A program made the position numbers and the translations under genes. The notes beneath the pieces were generated by a model that ran no database searches, was not told where the DNA came from, and was given only the letters and a program-made list of their open reading frames with translations. 45,123 bases of DNA from Bradyrhizobium semiaridum. GTDB taxonomy: Bacteria; Pseudomonadota; Alphaproteobacteria; Rhizobiales; Xanthobacteraceae. Shown here in pieces: positions 33,845-42,066 of the stretch. Positions within the stretch are counted from its first letter, which is position 1. Every line of letters begins with the position of its first letter. Location of the stretch: positions 1 through 45,123 of the forward strand of contig NZ_JAGKJJ010000038.1 of the NCBI RefSeq assembly GCF_020329505.1. Direction: 5' to 3'.

Positions 33845-35007
33845 CGCCGCCGAACGACCGCCCCACGCAACCGCTATCCGCCGACCAGACGCGCCGCCTG
33901 CTGCGCTGGCGCATGGCGCTCGGGCGCTATGCCGACAACCAGCTCGGCAGCTCCGGCCTCTCGGCCGAGGATCTGCGCCGCGATCAGTTGCTCGAACGCA
34001 TCTATGCCGAACGCTCCCGGCAGCGTGGCTTGCGTCTCGGCAGCGGCCGCAAGGGCTCGCTCGATCCGAGCCAGATCACAATTCCCGACTGGCTCAACGA
34101 CAGCCGCAAGCTGTTTCCTGCTTCGGTGTTCGAGACCATCCAGGGCCATGCACTGAACGATCTCGGCCTCGCCGGATTGTTCGCAAGTCCCGCCGCGCTG
34201 CAGAAGCTGGAGCCCAATCTCGATCTGATGAAGGTGCTGCTCGCCTTCAAGGGCAAGGCCGACAAGGACCTCGTCGAGGCGATCCGCCGCGTCGTCGATG
34301 CCGTGGTCGAGGATCTGAAGCGGAAGTTGAAGGCCGAGATGGAGCGCGCATTGTCCGGCCGGCGCGATCGCTTCCGCCGCGGCAAGCTGCGCTCGGCGGC
34401 CAATCTCGACCTGCGTCGCACCATCCGCGACAATCTCAGGCACTTCAGTCCCGAGCACAAGGCCGTCATCGCCGAGCGGCTGCACTTCGTGTCTCGGCAG
34501 AAGCGGCGGATGCCGTGGACCATCATCCTGTGCGTCGACCAGAGCGGCTCGATGCTGAACTCGCTGATCCATGCCACCGTGATGGCTTCGATCCTTGCGG
34601 GTCTGCCGGCCGTCGACGTTCGCTTCATCGCCTTCGACACCTCGATCGTCGACATGTCGGACAAGCTCGCCGATCCGGTCGACCTCTTGCTGTCCGTGCA
34701 GCTCGGCGGCGGCACCGACATCGCGCGCGCCATGACCTATTGCGAGAGCCTCGTCGTCAACCCGACCCGAACCGTGATCGCGCTGATCAGCGATTTCGAG
34801 GAAGGCGGCTCGCTTACCGAACTGCTGCGCTGCGTCCGGCGGCTGGCGGAAGCGCGCACCCGGCTGATCGGCCTTGCCGCACTCGATACGAATGGCGAGG
34901 CGATGTTCGACCGCTCGACCGCCGCGAAGCTGTCTGGCCTTGGCATGCACGTCGCAGCGATGACGCCCGACCGCTTTGCCGAATGGCTGGTCGGCATCAT
35001 GGATTAG
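33841..35007 (+). CDS. VWA-domain protein, YehP-like, MoxR partner
   Basis: A 388-residue protein. The C-terminal half (about 225-388) is a von Willebrand A domain with a complete MIDAS: DQSGS (D233, S235, S237), T292 in GGGTDI and D318 in LISDFEEGG, so it should bind Mg2+ and a partner. The N-terminal 220 residues are helical and basic, with a charged segment VVEDLKRKLKAEMERALSGR that may form a coiled coil. The length is close to E. coli YehP (about 378). VWA proteins of MoxR loci typically connect the ATPase to its target. The ATG overlaps the stop of the DUF5682 gene. Confidence 0.92.
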   Translation: MTPPNDRPTQPLSADQTRRLLRWRMALGRYADNQLGSSGLSAEDLRRDQLLERIYAERSRQRGLRLGSGRKGSLDPSQITIPDWLNDSRKLFPASVFETIQGHALNDLGLAGLFASPAALQKLEPNLDLMKVLLAFKGKADKDLVEAIRRVVDAVVEDLKRKLKAEMERALSGRRDRFRRGKLRSAANLDLRRTIRDNLRHFSPEHKAVIAERLHFVSRQKRRMPWTIILCVDQSGSMLNSLIHATVMASILAGLPAVDVRFIAFDTSIVDMSDKLADPVDLLLSVQLGGGTDIARAMTYCESLVVNPTRTVIALISDFEEGGSLTELLRCVRRLAEARTRLIGLAALDTNGEAMFDRSTAAKLSGLGMHVAAMTPDRFAEWLVGIMD

Positions 35008-35016
35008 AGGCTCGTG

Positions 35017-37086
35017 ATGTCCGCGCTGATCCCACTCTATGCCCAGATCGACGATGCCGCGCTGGAGGCGATGGCCTCCAAGGGCATCGTTCGGCGGGCG
35101 CGCGCCGATGCGGCCAATGTGACGTTCGAAGCGCTCGACGCCGACGAAATCGTCGGAACGATCGAGGGCGCCACGGTGCGGCTCGACGCCAAGGGCCTCG
35201 CCAAGGCCCGCTGCACCTGCCCCGCCGCGACGCTGTGCCGGCACAAGCTCGCGGTGGTATTCGCGTTGCGGACGCAGGCCGGTGCGCCGGCGGCCGCCGC
35301 ACCGGTTGCCGAGATCGATTGGCCCGGCCGCCTCGCGACGTTCGATCGCAAGATCCTGCTCAAGGCCGTCGGCAAGACCGGCCTGCGCGAGGCGCTACGA
35401 TTGCTCGCTCTCACCGAGGCTATGACCATCGACGCCGGCCAAGCGACGCTCAAGGTCGTGCTGCGATTGAAGGCCGAGGAGATCGAGGTCGCGATCCCCG
35501 GCCAGGGCGATTTCGGCTCGGTCGTATCAGGTCTGGCCGAGCGCCGCCGACCGGCCGGCCATGCCGCCGCGATCCTCGCCGCGCGCCGCCATTTCGGCCA
35601 CGACGCCATCGAGATCGACGATGCGGAAGCTGCGTCCGAACAGGCGACGCTGGCACCCGATCCGGCGTTGCTCGGCATCATGCAGGATGTGGTCTGCCGC
35701 GCCTATGCGCAGGGCTTTGCCGTCCCCTCGCGCGCGCTCGAGGAGCGGTTGATGTTGCTGGCTGTGTCGAGCCGCGCCGAGGCCATGCCGCGGCTGTCGG
35801 CCAGCCTGCGGCGCGTCGCCGAGGGGCTGGAGCAGCGCCGTGCGCGGAACGTCAATCATGATCCGGTCGAGCTGCTGCGCGAGCTCGCTTTTGCCCACGC
35901 GTTGCTGTTCGCGGTTTCGCAAACCAAGGATGACGCGCGCCTGCGTAAGCTCGCCGGAACAGTGCGTGCCGAATACGAGCCGATCGGCGATGTCGAACTG
36001 ATTGGCCTTGGCGCCACCATGTTCGAGACCATCACGGGCGCGGCCGGCGTGACCGGTCATTTCGTCGAGCCGGCGACGGGACGGCGGCTCACCGCGACAC
36101 TTGCACGGAGCACCACCCACGACACGCGCTTCGACCCGCGTGACGGCTATCGCAACCAGGCGGTCTGGGGCCAGACGCTGGCACGGCTGTCGTCGTCGAC
36201 ATTCCGCCTCACCGGCGCGCAGGCGTCCTCCACCGGCCGGCTCTCGCTGTCGCAGACCAGCCGCGCGGAGACGATCCAGCCGTTCAAGCCAAGCCGCGAG
36301 CTGGTCGCCAACTGGACGCAGGATGCTTCGCTCGCCGCCCTCGCTCATGCGTCATGGCCGATGCTGGCCGATCATCTGTCGCGCTGTTTCGCGCCGACGC
36401 TCGATGCACCGCCGCCCTCGGCACAGCCGCTCGTGCTGCTTCCGAGCCGGATCGCGCCGGTGGCCTTCGACGATCTGAGCCAGCGGCTGCGCTGGCCGCT
36501 GATGGATGCGAGCGGCGCCTGGATTGCGCTCACGCTCGAGCATGACGACGAGGGCCGCGGCCTCGGCGCCCGCCGTATCGCCGCGCTCGAAGCCGCGCTC
36601 GGCGACGGCGGCACCAAACGGCCCTTCGCTATCGTCGCGATCGCGCGGCCCGAGGCGGGCAAGATGGTGCTGGAGCCGATCGCACTGTGGGGCGACGGCC
36701 AGATGGCGCTCGATTTCCCCGAGCGTGCCCCGACGCCGGGCAAGGACGTGGTCTCCCGCCTCATGGCCGGCCTGCGACGGACCGTCGCCCAATTCGCGCC
36801 GCCTCCTCCGGCCGACCTCTCCGTGCGCCAGACCGCCCGCCTGCTGCAAGGCGGCCTCGATGCGCTGATCGGATTCGCGGAAGCCGGCCTCCACGCCTCG
36901 GCGCGCGACCGCCTGCTGGCGCCCCTGGCGAAGACCTATCAGCTCGCGTCGCTTGCACCGCTGGCCCATTTGGTCTCGCGCACCATCGCAAGCCACGACA
37001 GCGACACATCCGCGGCAGCACTGGCCACCGCGCAGGGCCTGTTCACGCTGCAAGGCTTCACCAGCCGGCTTCAGGTCTGGACGTGA
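35017..37086 (+). CDS. SWIM zinc-finger protein, YehQ-like
   Basis: A 689-residue protein with an N-terminal SWIM zinc finger: CTC (C66, C68) and CRH (C74, H76) in ARCTCPAATLCRHKLAVV, which fits the CxCx(n)CxH pattern for binding zinc and often nucleic acid or protein. The rest is large and helical with several strand-rich segments, without recognisable catalytic motifs. An ATG at 35017 follows GAGG at a suitable distance. A GTG one codon earlier is the alternative. It is the last gene of the operon, nine bases after the VWA stop, and matches E. coli yehQ in position and in the finger. It may target the complex to nucleic acid, but that is inference. A GC-rich imperfect hairpin (37087-37118) follows. 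Confidence 0.87.
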   Translation: MSALIPLYAQIDDAALEAMASKGIVRRARADAANVTFEALDADEIVGTIEGATVRLDAKGLAKARCTCPAATLCRHKLAVVFALRTQAGAPAAAAPVAEIDWPGRLATFDRKILLKAVGKTGLREALRLLALTEAMTIDAGQATLKVVLRLKAEEIEVAIPGQGDFGSVVSGLAERRRPAGHAAAILAARRHFGHDAIEIDDAEAASEQATLAPDPALLGIMQDVVCRAYAQGFAVPSRALEERLMLLAVSSRAEAMPRLSASLRRVAEGLEQRRARNVNHDPVELLRELAFAHALLFAVSQTKDDARLRKLAGTVRAEYEPIGDVELIGLGATMFETITGAAGVTGHFVEPATGRRLTATLARSTTHDTRFDPRDGYRNQAVWGQTLARLSSSTFRLTGAQASSTGRLSLSQTSRAETIQPFKPSRELVANWTQDASLAALAHASWPMLADHLSRCFAPTLDAPPPSAQPLVLLPSRIAPVAFDDLSQRLRWPLMDASGAWIALTLEHDDEGRGLGARRIAALEAALGDGGTKRPFAIVAIARPEAGKMVLEPIALWGDGQMALDFPERAPTPGKDVVSRLMAGLRRTVAQFAPPPPADLSVRQTARLLQGGLDALIGFAEAGLHASARDRLLAPLAKTYQLASLAPLAHLVSRTIASHDSDTSAAALATAQGLFTLQGFTSRLQVWT

Positions 37087-37149
37087 CGGGGCACAGGGCG
37101 CTGAGCAGCCAAGCCCCGGAAAACCATGCAATTTAGGGGTCACAAGGTT

Positions 37150-37234
37150 TGGTGCGCTCGGAGGGACTCGAACCCCCACGGTGTTACCCACTGCCACCTC
37201 AAGGCAGCGCGTCTACCAATTCCGCCACGAGCGC
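37150..37234 (-). tRNA. tRNA-Leu(GAG)
   Basis: An 85-base class II tRNA including an encoded CCA. The acceptor stem is GCGCTCG/CGAGCGC with discriminator A. The anticodon loop TTGAGGT sits between CTGCC and GGCAG, giving anticodon GAG (codons CUC/CUU). The variable arm TGGGTAACACCG-like loop is long, as expected for leucine, and the T loop reads GGGGGTTCGAGTCCC. The 3' end faces the SWIM gene, 63 bases away. Confidence 0.96.
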
Positions 37235-37331
37235 TGGGATGCCGGTTGGAACCCAAGGGGTGCCGCCGGATCGACGGCGCGATGTAACAAATCGCGGATG
37301 CAGGGACAAGGGCGTTAAGTGAGCGAATTAA

Positions 37332-37574
37332 CTACCTGACATCGGGGGATTTCGGCAGCATCTGCTTGACTTCGACCGCGATTCTGTTGCGGTCGACCAG
37401 AACCACGCCGCTGGCGACCGGGAGGTTGTTGGCGAGGATCTTGACCTCGTCGGCCTCGGTGGCATCCAGTTCGATGATGGCGCCGCGGGACAGCCGCATC
37501 ACCTGGTGAATCGGCATCGTGGTGGTGCCGAGGACCACCATGAGATTGACGCTGACTTTGTCGAGGGTGGCCAC
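37332..37574 (-). CDS. fliN: FliN/SpoA-domain protein, stand-alone
   Basis: An 80-residue protein consisting only of a SpoA (FliN C-terminal) domain: VSVNLMVVLGTTTMPIHQVM, LSRGAIIELDATEADEVKIL and the closing GVVLVDRNRIAVEVKQML. FliN forms the flagellar C-ring with FliM and FliG. No flagellar gene is nearby, and the variable N-terminal segment present in longer FliN proteins is missing. A type III secretion role is the alternative. The start is a GTG at 37574. A TAG lies just upstream in the frame and no ATG is available, so the short form is probably real. It is divergent from lipB with a 60-base gap. Confidence 0.82.
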   Translation of the reverse strand: MATLDKVSVNLMVVLGTTTMPIHQVMRLSRGAIIELDATEADEVKILANNLPVASGVVLVDRNRIAVEVKQMLPKSPDVR

Positions 37575-37634
37575 TTCTGAACCGCCGGATGGGAACTAAA
37601 TTGTGGGTTCACCTGACCACGCTAGGGTTAGCCA

Positions 37635-38372
37635 ATGGTTAACGAGCGCCAAAGCCTTGATTTGACACGTTTTGCGCTGGCCGCGGGCCATCGCGAGGTG
37701 GAGTGGCGGATTTCGGACCAGCAGGTCGCGTACCCCGATTCCCTCGCTGCCATGGACGCCCGGGTCGCCGCCATCGCCGCCGGCACCGCGGCGGAGCAGG
37801 TGTGGCTGCTGGAGCACCCCCCGCTTTACACTTCCGGCACCAGCGGCAAGGCCGACGACCTGCTCGATCCGCGCTTTCCGACCTTTCAGAGCGGCCGCGG
37901 CGGCCAGGTCACCTATCACGGCCCCGGCCAGCGAATCGCTTACGTGATGCTCGACCTGAAGCGGCGCCGGCCGGACGTGCGCGCCTATGTCGCCTCGCTG
38001 GAGGAATGGATCATCCGAACGCTCGCTTCCTTCAACGTCCGCGGCGAGCGCCGCGAGGACCGCGTCGGGGTTTGGGTCAAGCGCCCGGACAAGGGGCCGG
38101 GACACGAGGACAAGATCGCAGCGATCGGCGTCCGGCTGCGGCGCTGGGTCTCGTTTCACGGCATCGCCATCAATGTCGAGCCGGACCTTGCGCACTTCCA
38201 GGCGATCGTGCCCTGCGGCGTGGTCGATCCGCGCTACGGCGTCACCTCGTTGGTCGATCTCGGCCTGCCCGTCACCATGGCCGATGTCGACATCGCGCTC
38301 CGGCAGGCCTTCGTCGAGGTATTCGGCGCCGCCGCGCCGCGCCGCGCCGGCGAACAGCCTGCCCTCACCTGA
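37635..38372 (+). CDS. lipB: Octanoyl-[ACP]:protein N-octanoyltransferase LipB
   Basis: A 245-residue enzyme that transfers octanoate from acyl carrier protein to the lipoyl domains of 2-oxoacid dehydrogenases and the glycine cleavage system. The family signature RGGQVTYHGPGQ is at residues 88-99, the catalytic lysine is K160 in EDKIAAIGVR and the nucleophile is C194 in IVPCGV. Length is normal for alphaproteobacteria. The stop overlaps the SGNH hydrolase start by one base (TGATG), so the pair is co-translated. Confidence 0.96.
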   Translation: MVNERQSLDLTRFALAAGHREVEWRISDQQVAYPDSLAAMDARVAAIAAGTAAEQVWLLEHPPLYTSGTSGKADDLLDPRFPTFQSGRGGQVTYHGPGQRIAYVMLDLKRRRPDVRAYVASLEEWIIRTLASFNVRGERREDRVGVWVKRPDKGPGHEDKIAAIGVRLRRWVSFHGIAINVEPDLAHFQAIVPCGVVDPRYGVTSLVDLGLPVTMADVDIALRQAFVEVFGAAAPRRAGEQPALT

Positions 38373-39034
38373 TGCGCGCCCGCTTCCTGGTCGCCTTCGT
38401 CATCCTGATTGCCGCCGGGCTGCTGTTTCACTTTCTGCAAGCGCCGACGGCCGAGCGCCGCGAACGGGAAATGCTACAGCGGATCGAGGATTTCACCGCG
38501 GGCCAAGGCAGCGTGAAGCCGGTCGTCTTCCTCGGCGACAGCCTGGTCGAGCATGCGAGTTTCTCGCCGTCCATCTGCGGGCGGCCGGTGATCAATGCAG
38601 GCTATTCCGGCGCGGTCGCGAGCGGCGTGCTTCGCCTCGTCGAGGCGTTCGATCGCATCCGGTTTTCGCCGGCCGTGCTGGTGATCTCGGTCGGCGTCAA
38701 CGACAGCATCGTGGTCGACCGCCGTCCGTTCGCGGAGACCTATCCGGAGATCATACAGCGGGCGGCTGCGCTCGGCGGTAAGGTGTTCGCGGTGTCACTG
38801 GCGCCGATCGCCAGACCGGGCTCGCTGGCCGACGAGGTTGACCGTTCCCGCTTCGCGGAGATCGACCGAGTGATCCGCGAGACCGCGCGCGAACGTGCAA
38901 TCCCGCTGATCGATGTCGGCACGCTGCGAACCCGGACAAGCCCGCTGGTCGCGGATGGCGTGCATCTCAGCCAGGACGGCTACGCCGCCTGGACCGGCAC
39001 GATCGAGACCGCGCTCAACGGGCAGTGTCCGTGA
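38372..39034 (+). CDS. SGNH/GDSL-type hydrolase, membrane-anchored
   Basis: A 220-residue esterase/lipase-like protein. An N-terminal helix (residues about 4-22) is a signal anchor or signal peptide, so it probably acts in the periplasm. The catalytic blocks are FLGDSLVEH (Ser57), NAGYSG, VGVND (N110) and DGVHLSQDGY near residue 195, carrying the Asp/His. The substrate is unknown, with deacylation of lipids or sugars as usual possibilities. The ATG overlaps the lipB stop, but no functional link with lipoylation is known to me. Confidence 0.88.
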   Translation: MRARFLVAFVILIAAGLLFHFLQAPTAERREREMLQRIEDFTAGQGSVKPVVFLGDSLVEHASFSPSICGRPVINAGYSGAVASGVLRLVEAFDRIRFSPAVLVISVGVNDSIVVDRRPFAETYPEIIQRAAALGGKVFAVSLAPIARPGSLADEVDRSRFAEIDRVIRETARERAIPLIDVGTLRTRTSPLVADGVHLSQDGYAAWTGTIETALNGQCP

Positions 39035-39212
39035 GCTGAATGGCAAACCGGCCGCAGCGTCGCTCAAGCGGCCACTTGAACTTCGCCGCCGGCATGTTTT
39101 CCGGCGCCCGACCAGTACACGGCCCTGGTCCTGCCGCACATCCGGCGGGGACGAAGATCCAGGCATCCAGCGAGCCCGCCTTTGACGGTCGCCGACGTCA
39201 TGCCGGTCTCTC

Positions 39213-40649
39213 CTACAAGATCGTCTCGAACGCGCTGCGCAGGGTTTCATGCCGGAACACAAAGCCGTTGCTCAGCGCCTTGTTCGGCAGCACGCGCTGG
39301 CCGCCGAGCAGGAGTTCGTTGGCGAAGTCGCCGCCCAGAGTTCGCAGCAGCGCCCCGGGAACGCGGAAAATCGTGGGACGGTGCAGGCGACGGCCGAGCT
39401 CCTCGGTGAACGTGGTGTTGGTGACGGGGATCGGCGCGGTCGCGTTGATCGGACCGGACAGTTCGGGCGTGGCGATCACATGCGCGATCAGGCGTACCAG
39501 ATCATCGCGTTCGATCCACGACATCCACTGCTTGCCCGAGCCGAGCGGGCCGCCGAGCCCGAACTCGAACGGCGTCAGCATCCGCGTGATGAAGCCGCCA
39601 TCGGTGCCGATCACGAGGCCGATCCGCAGGAAAGCGACGCGCACGCCGTGATCGGCGGCAGGCTTTGCTGCAGTCTCCCAGGCCTCGCACAGCTCGTGGC
39701 TGAAGCAGGCATGGGACTTTGCGGATTCCGTCAGCACCTGATCCTGCCATAGCCCGTACCAGCCGATCGCGGAGCCGTTCACCAGCACCGACGGCTTGCG
39801 CTCGAGCCGCGCGATCAGCCTGACGACATCGGCGGTCATGTCGATGCGCGAGGCCAGAATCTCGCGGCGCTTGGCTTCGGTCCACAGGCCGTTGCCGATC
39901 GGCTCGCCCGCGAGATTGACGATCGCGTCGATCCTGGTGTCGGCAGGCAGCTGGTCGAGGCTGGTGATCAGGTTGATCGGCGGCGGCAGCATTTCGGTCT
40001 TGGCGGGATTGCGGATCAGCGCAATCACCTGATGACCCGAGGCGGTAAGGCTTGCGACCAGGCGGCTGCCGATAAAGCCGGTCGCGCCGGTGACGAGTAC
40101 GGTCTGCCGCGCCGGCAGCTTCTCCACCAGCGTTGCCGACGGCACCGAGGTCATCCGCCCAAGCCGCCTCGCGGCGGCAAAATCCCTGATACCGCACAGC
40201 GCGGCACCGACCGCCGAGGCGGCCGCGATGATGCTGAGCCAGCCGGCATAGGCGAGCACGACACCGGTCGGCCGCATCGCCCAGCCGATCAGCACCGGCA
40301 GCAGCAGCACGAGGATGGCGCCATAGTTGACCGCGAGCAGCGTATGATTGATCCGCTCGCTCGGCGGCAGCTTGCGGCTCAGATCCTCCTCGACGAAATC
40401 CATCAGCGTGATCACGACCTCGACCACCAGCACCGCGATGATGGCGATCGCGAAGATGCCGTGCACCTCAAGCCAGCCGAGCACGAGGAACAGCAGCGCA
40501 TAGAGCATATTGCGCATGGCGTGCAGTTTCAGCTCGTAGCGCTGCGAGGGACGCCAGGCCAGCCGCTCGGTGAATTCGTGGTGATAAAAGGTGTCGAACA
40601 CGCCCATCGCGATCTGGACGGCGATGAGGATCCAAAGCAGCGGCGTCAT
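39213..40649 (-). CDS. TIGR01777-type NAD-dependent epimerase with N-terminal membrane domain
   Basis: A 478-residue fusion. Residues about 1-155 contain four to five hydrophobic helices, starting with MTPLLWILIAVQIAMGVFDT and including the motif HHEFTERLAW. Residues about 183-478 are an extended SDR of the TIGR01777/YfcH type, with TGATGFIG (187-194), NLAGEPI and GSAIGWYG. The substrate is unknown. GGAGG lies seven bases before the ATG at 40649. It is the third gene of an operon led by a GbsR-like regulator and its start overlaps the DUF4166 gene stop (ATGA). The membrane fusion suggests a lipid or quinone-like substrate, which is inference. Confidence 0.88.
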   Translation of the reverse strand: MTPLLWILIAVQIAMGVFDTFYHHEFTERLAWRPSQRYELKLHAMRNMLYALLFLVLGWLEVHGIFAIAIIAVLVVEVVITLMDFVEEDLSRKLPPSERINHTLLAVNYGAILVLLLPVLIGWAMRPTGVVLAYAGWLSIIAAASAVGAALCGIRDFAAARRLGRMTSVPSATLVEKLPARQTVLVTGATGFIGSRLVASLTASGHQVIALIRNPAKTEMLPPPINLITSLDQLPADTRIDAIVNLAGEPIGNGLWTEAKRREILASRIDMTADVVRLIARLERKPSVLVNGSAIGWYGLWQDQVLTESAKSHACFSHELCEAWETAAKPAADHGVRVAFLRIGLVIGTDGGFITRMLTPFEFGLGGPLGSGKQWMSWIERDDLVRLIAHVIATPELSGPINATAPIPVTNTTFTEELGRRLHRPTIFRVPGALLRTLGGDFANELLLGGQRVLPNKALSNGFVFRHETLRSAFETIL

Positions 40650-41311
40650 GACGAGGCCTCCCTGAACACGGCCGACTGGCGCAGCAGCCGGCCAAAACGC
40701 GGGTGGATGATCTCGAGCGTGAAGCGGAAGTCGCCGCCGCCGAGATCGGAATGGGTCACTGTGAGGTCGCCGGGGGTCAGCCATTCGGGCAGCCGCAGCC
40801 GGAACGGACCAAGCTGCAACGCATAGAACACGCTATGGAACACCAGCGCCTCATGCTCGACCGCGATGCGCAGCGCCATGCTGACGCCGAAGCCGACATA
40901 TTCCTCGAGACCGGTCGGGCCGGCGAAGCGCTTGGCGGAGTGAATGACCTGCGGGAAGCCGTCGCGGCGCGCGCAGATGCGGGTCCAGACCTGGCCGCCG
41001 CTCGCCGCGTCCTCGGTGACCGTGACGATCATCGGCACGCCCGTCTCGCTGCCAGTCGGAAGCGGTCCGCCGATCAGGCGTGCCGCCTGCGCCACCCACC
41101 AGCCGGGACGGCTGAAGCTGGCCTCGTCGACCTCGCCGACATAGACGACGGTGTTGCCGTCCTCGAAGCGCTTCGAAAATCGCCGCCAGATAGCGACCGG
41201 CAGGCGGCCCCAATCCTCATCCGACAGCAAAGCGCGGAAGCGGTGGTCGTCGAGCAATTTGGTATCGGAAGCCGGCGATGTCCTTAAAGCGGGTATCCTT
41301 GCTGACGCCAT
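40646..41311 (-). CDS. DUF4166 family protein
   Basis: A 221-residue protein matching DUF4166 in length and pattern: LLSDEDWGRLPVAIWRRFSK near the N-terminus, GGQVWTRICARRDGFPQVIHS in the middle and the strand-rich end GDFRFTLEIIHPRFGRLLRQ. No membrane segment or catalytic motif is evident. In other bacteria DUF4166 is often fused or adjacent to saccharopine-dehydrogenase-like or SDR proteins, as here. It is the middle gene of the operon, 24 bases after the regulator and overlapping the epimerase start. Confidence 0.82.
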   Translation of the reverse strand: MASARIPALRTSPASDTKLLDDHRFRALLSDEDWGRLPVAIWRRFSKRFEDGNTVVYVGEVDEASFSRPGWWVAQAARLIGGPLPTGSETGVPMIVTVTEDAASGGQVWTRICARRDGFPQVIHSAKRFAGPTGLEEYVGFGVSMALRIAVEHEALVFHSVFYALQLGPFRLRLPEWLTPGDLTVTHSDLGGGDFRFTLEIIHPRFGRLLRQSAVFREASS

Positions 41312-41335
41312 CGCACACTCCCGTTGCCGCCGTCC

Positions 41336-41893
41336 CTATTTGGCTCTGCCTGCCGGCAGAAAACTCACGATCTTCTCGCCGAGCTTGATCAGCGCGACCA
41401 GACGCGGCCGCGGCACCTTCAGCATCTGCTCGTACCAGCGGTCGACCAGCTCGGTGAAACCCAGCATCTCCTTCAGCCGCTTGCTGGCGACCGGGCTGAT
41501 CGCCGGATCGTCGGCAGCGTCGGACACGCAGGCGCGCAGCGCCGCGATGGCCGGATCGATCTCGCGTTCCTTGCGTCCGGCAGCGATCTTCGCTGCGACC
41601 TCCCAGATATCCGTCTCGGCCTCGAAATGATCGCGGCGGTCGCCGAGGATCGGCACGCGTCGGATCAGCCCCCAGGACAGCAATTCCTTGATCGAGTTGG
41701 AGACGTTGGAGCGCGCCATGCCGAGCGTGTCGGCGATGTCCTCTGCGGTCATCGGCGCCTCCGCCAGATAGAGCAGCCCGTGGATCTGGCTGACCGAGCG
41801 GTTGACGCCCCATTGGTCGCCCATGTCGCCCCAATGCAGGATGAAGCGCTCGACGACTGCGGGGAGTTTCTTCTTGCCGGTTATTTCTGTCAT
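41336..41893 (-). CDS. GbsR/MarR-type transcriptional regulator
   Basis: A 185-residue winged-helix regulator. The N-terminus LPAVVERFILHWGDMGDQWGVNRS is characteristic of the GbsR family, and the DNA-binding part is APMTAEDIADTLGMARSNVS followed by NSIKELLSWGLIRRVPILGDRRDHF. The C-terminus is helical and probably mediates dimerisation. A perfect 22-bp palindrome (41882-41903) covers the start codon, a likely autoregulatory operator. No ribosome site precedes the ATG, so the mRNA might be leaderless. It heads the operon with the DUF4166 protein and the membrane epimerase. Confidence 0.88.
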   Translation of the reverse strand: MTEITGKKKLPAVVERFILHWGDMGDQWGVNRSVSQIHGLLYLAEAPMTAEDIADTLGMARSNVSNSIKELLSWGLIRRVPILGDRRDHFEAETDIWEVAAKIAAGRKEREIDPAIAALRACVSDAADDPAISPVASKRLKEMLGFTELVDRWYEQMLKVPRPRLVALIKLGEKIVSFLPAGRAK

Positions 41894-41903
41894 GACAGAA
41901 ATA
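41882..41903. promoter_or_regulatory. Perfect 22-bp palindrome over the gbsR-like start codon
   Basis: The half-site TATTTCTGTCA (41882-41892) is exactly mirrored at 41893-41903. The start codon of the regulator is at 41891-41893, in the centre. A dimeric MarR/GbsR-type protein bound here would block transcription of its own operon. The methyltransferase gene begins 163 bases to the right and could be affected too. Confidence 0.75.
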
Positions 41904-42066
41904 TCAGACAATTCGGATTGAAAGTCAACGGGCGGATGCCACTGCGCCGGAACTCCGCTGCGGCGCCGGTCCGGGTGTTGGCGCGGCCTGGTCACTGCGT
42001 CATACTTCGAAGGCTTGGCCCGTGACGGCGAGGATCGGCCACTCGCCTTTCGCAAAGGAACACGTC

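Noticed and set aside
26000..37234. The five-gene operon as a genomic island inserted at the 3' end of tRNA-Leu
   Set aside because: The geometry fits, because the tRNA 3' end faces the operon. However, no second copy of the tRNA 3' end was seen near 26 kb, there is no integrase, and base composition looks like the surroundings.
39035..39212. Short open frames between the SGNH hydrolase and epimerase genes
   Set aside because: One minus-strand frame reads somewhat protein-like (KFKWPLERRCGRFAIQL) but has no start codon outside the last part and no ribosome site. It may be a decayed remnant, but the evidence is too thin.
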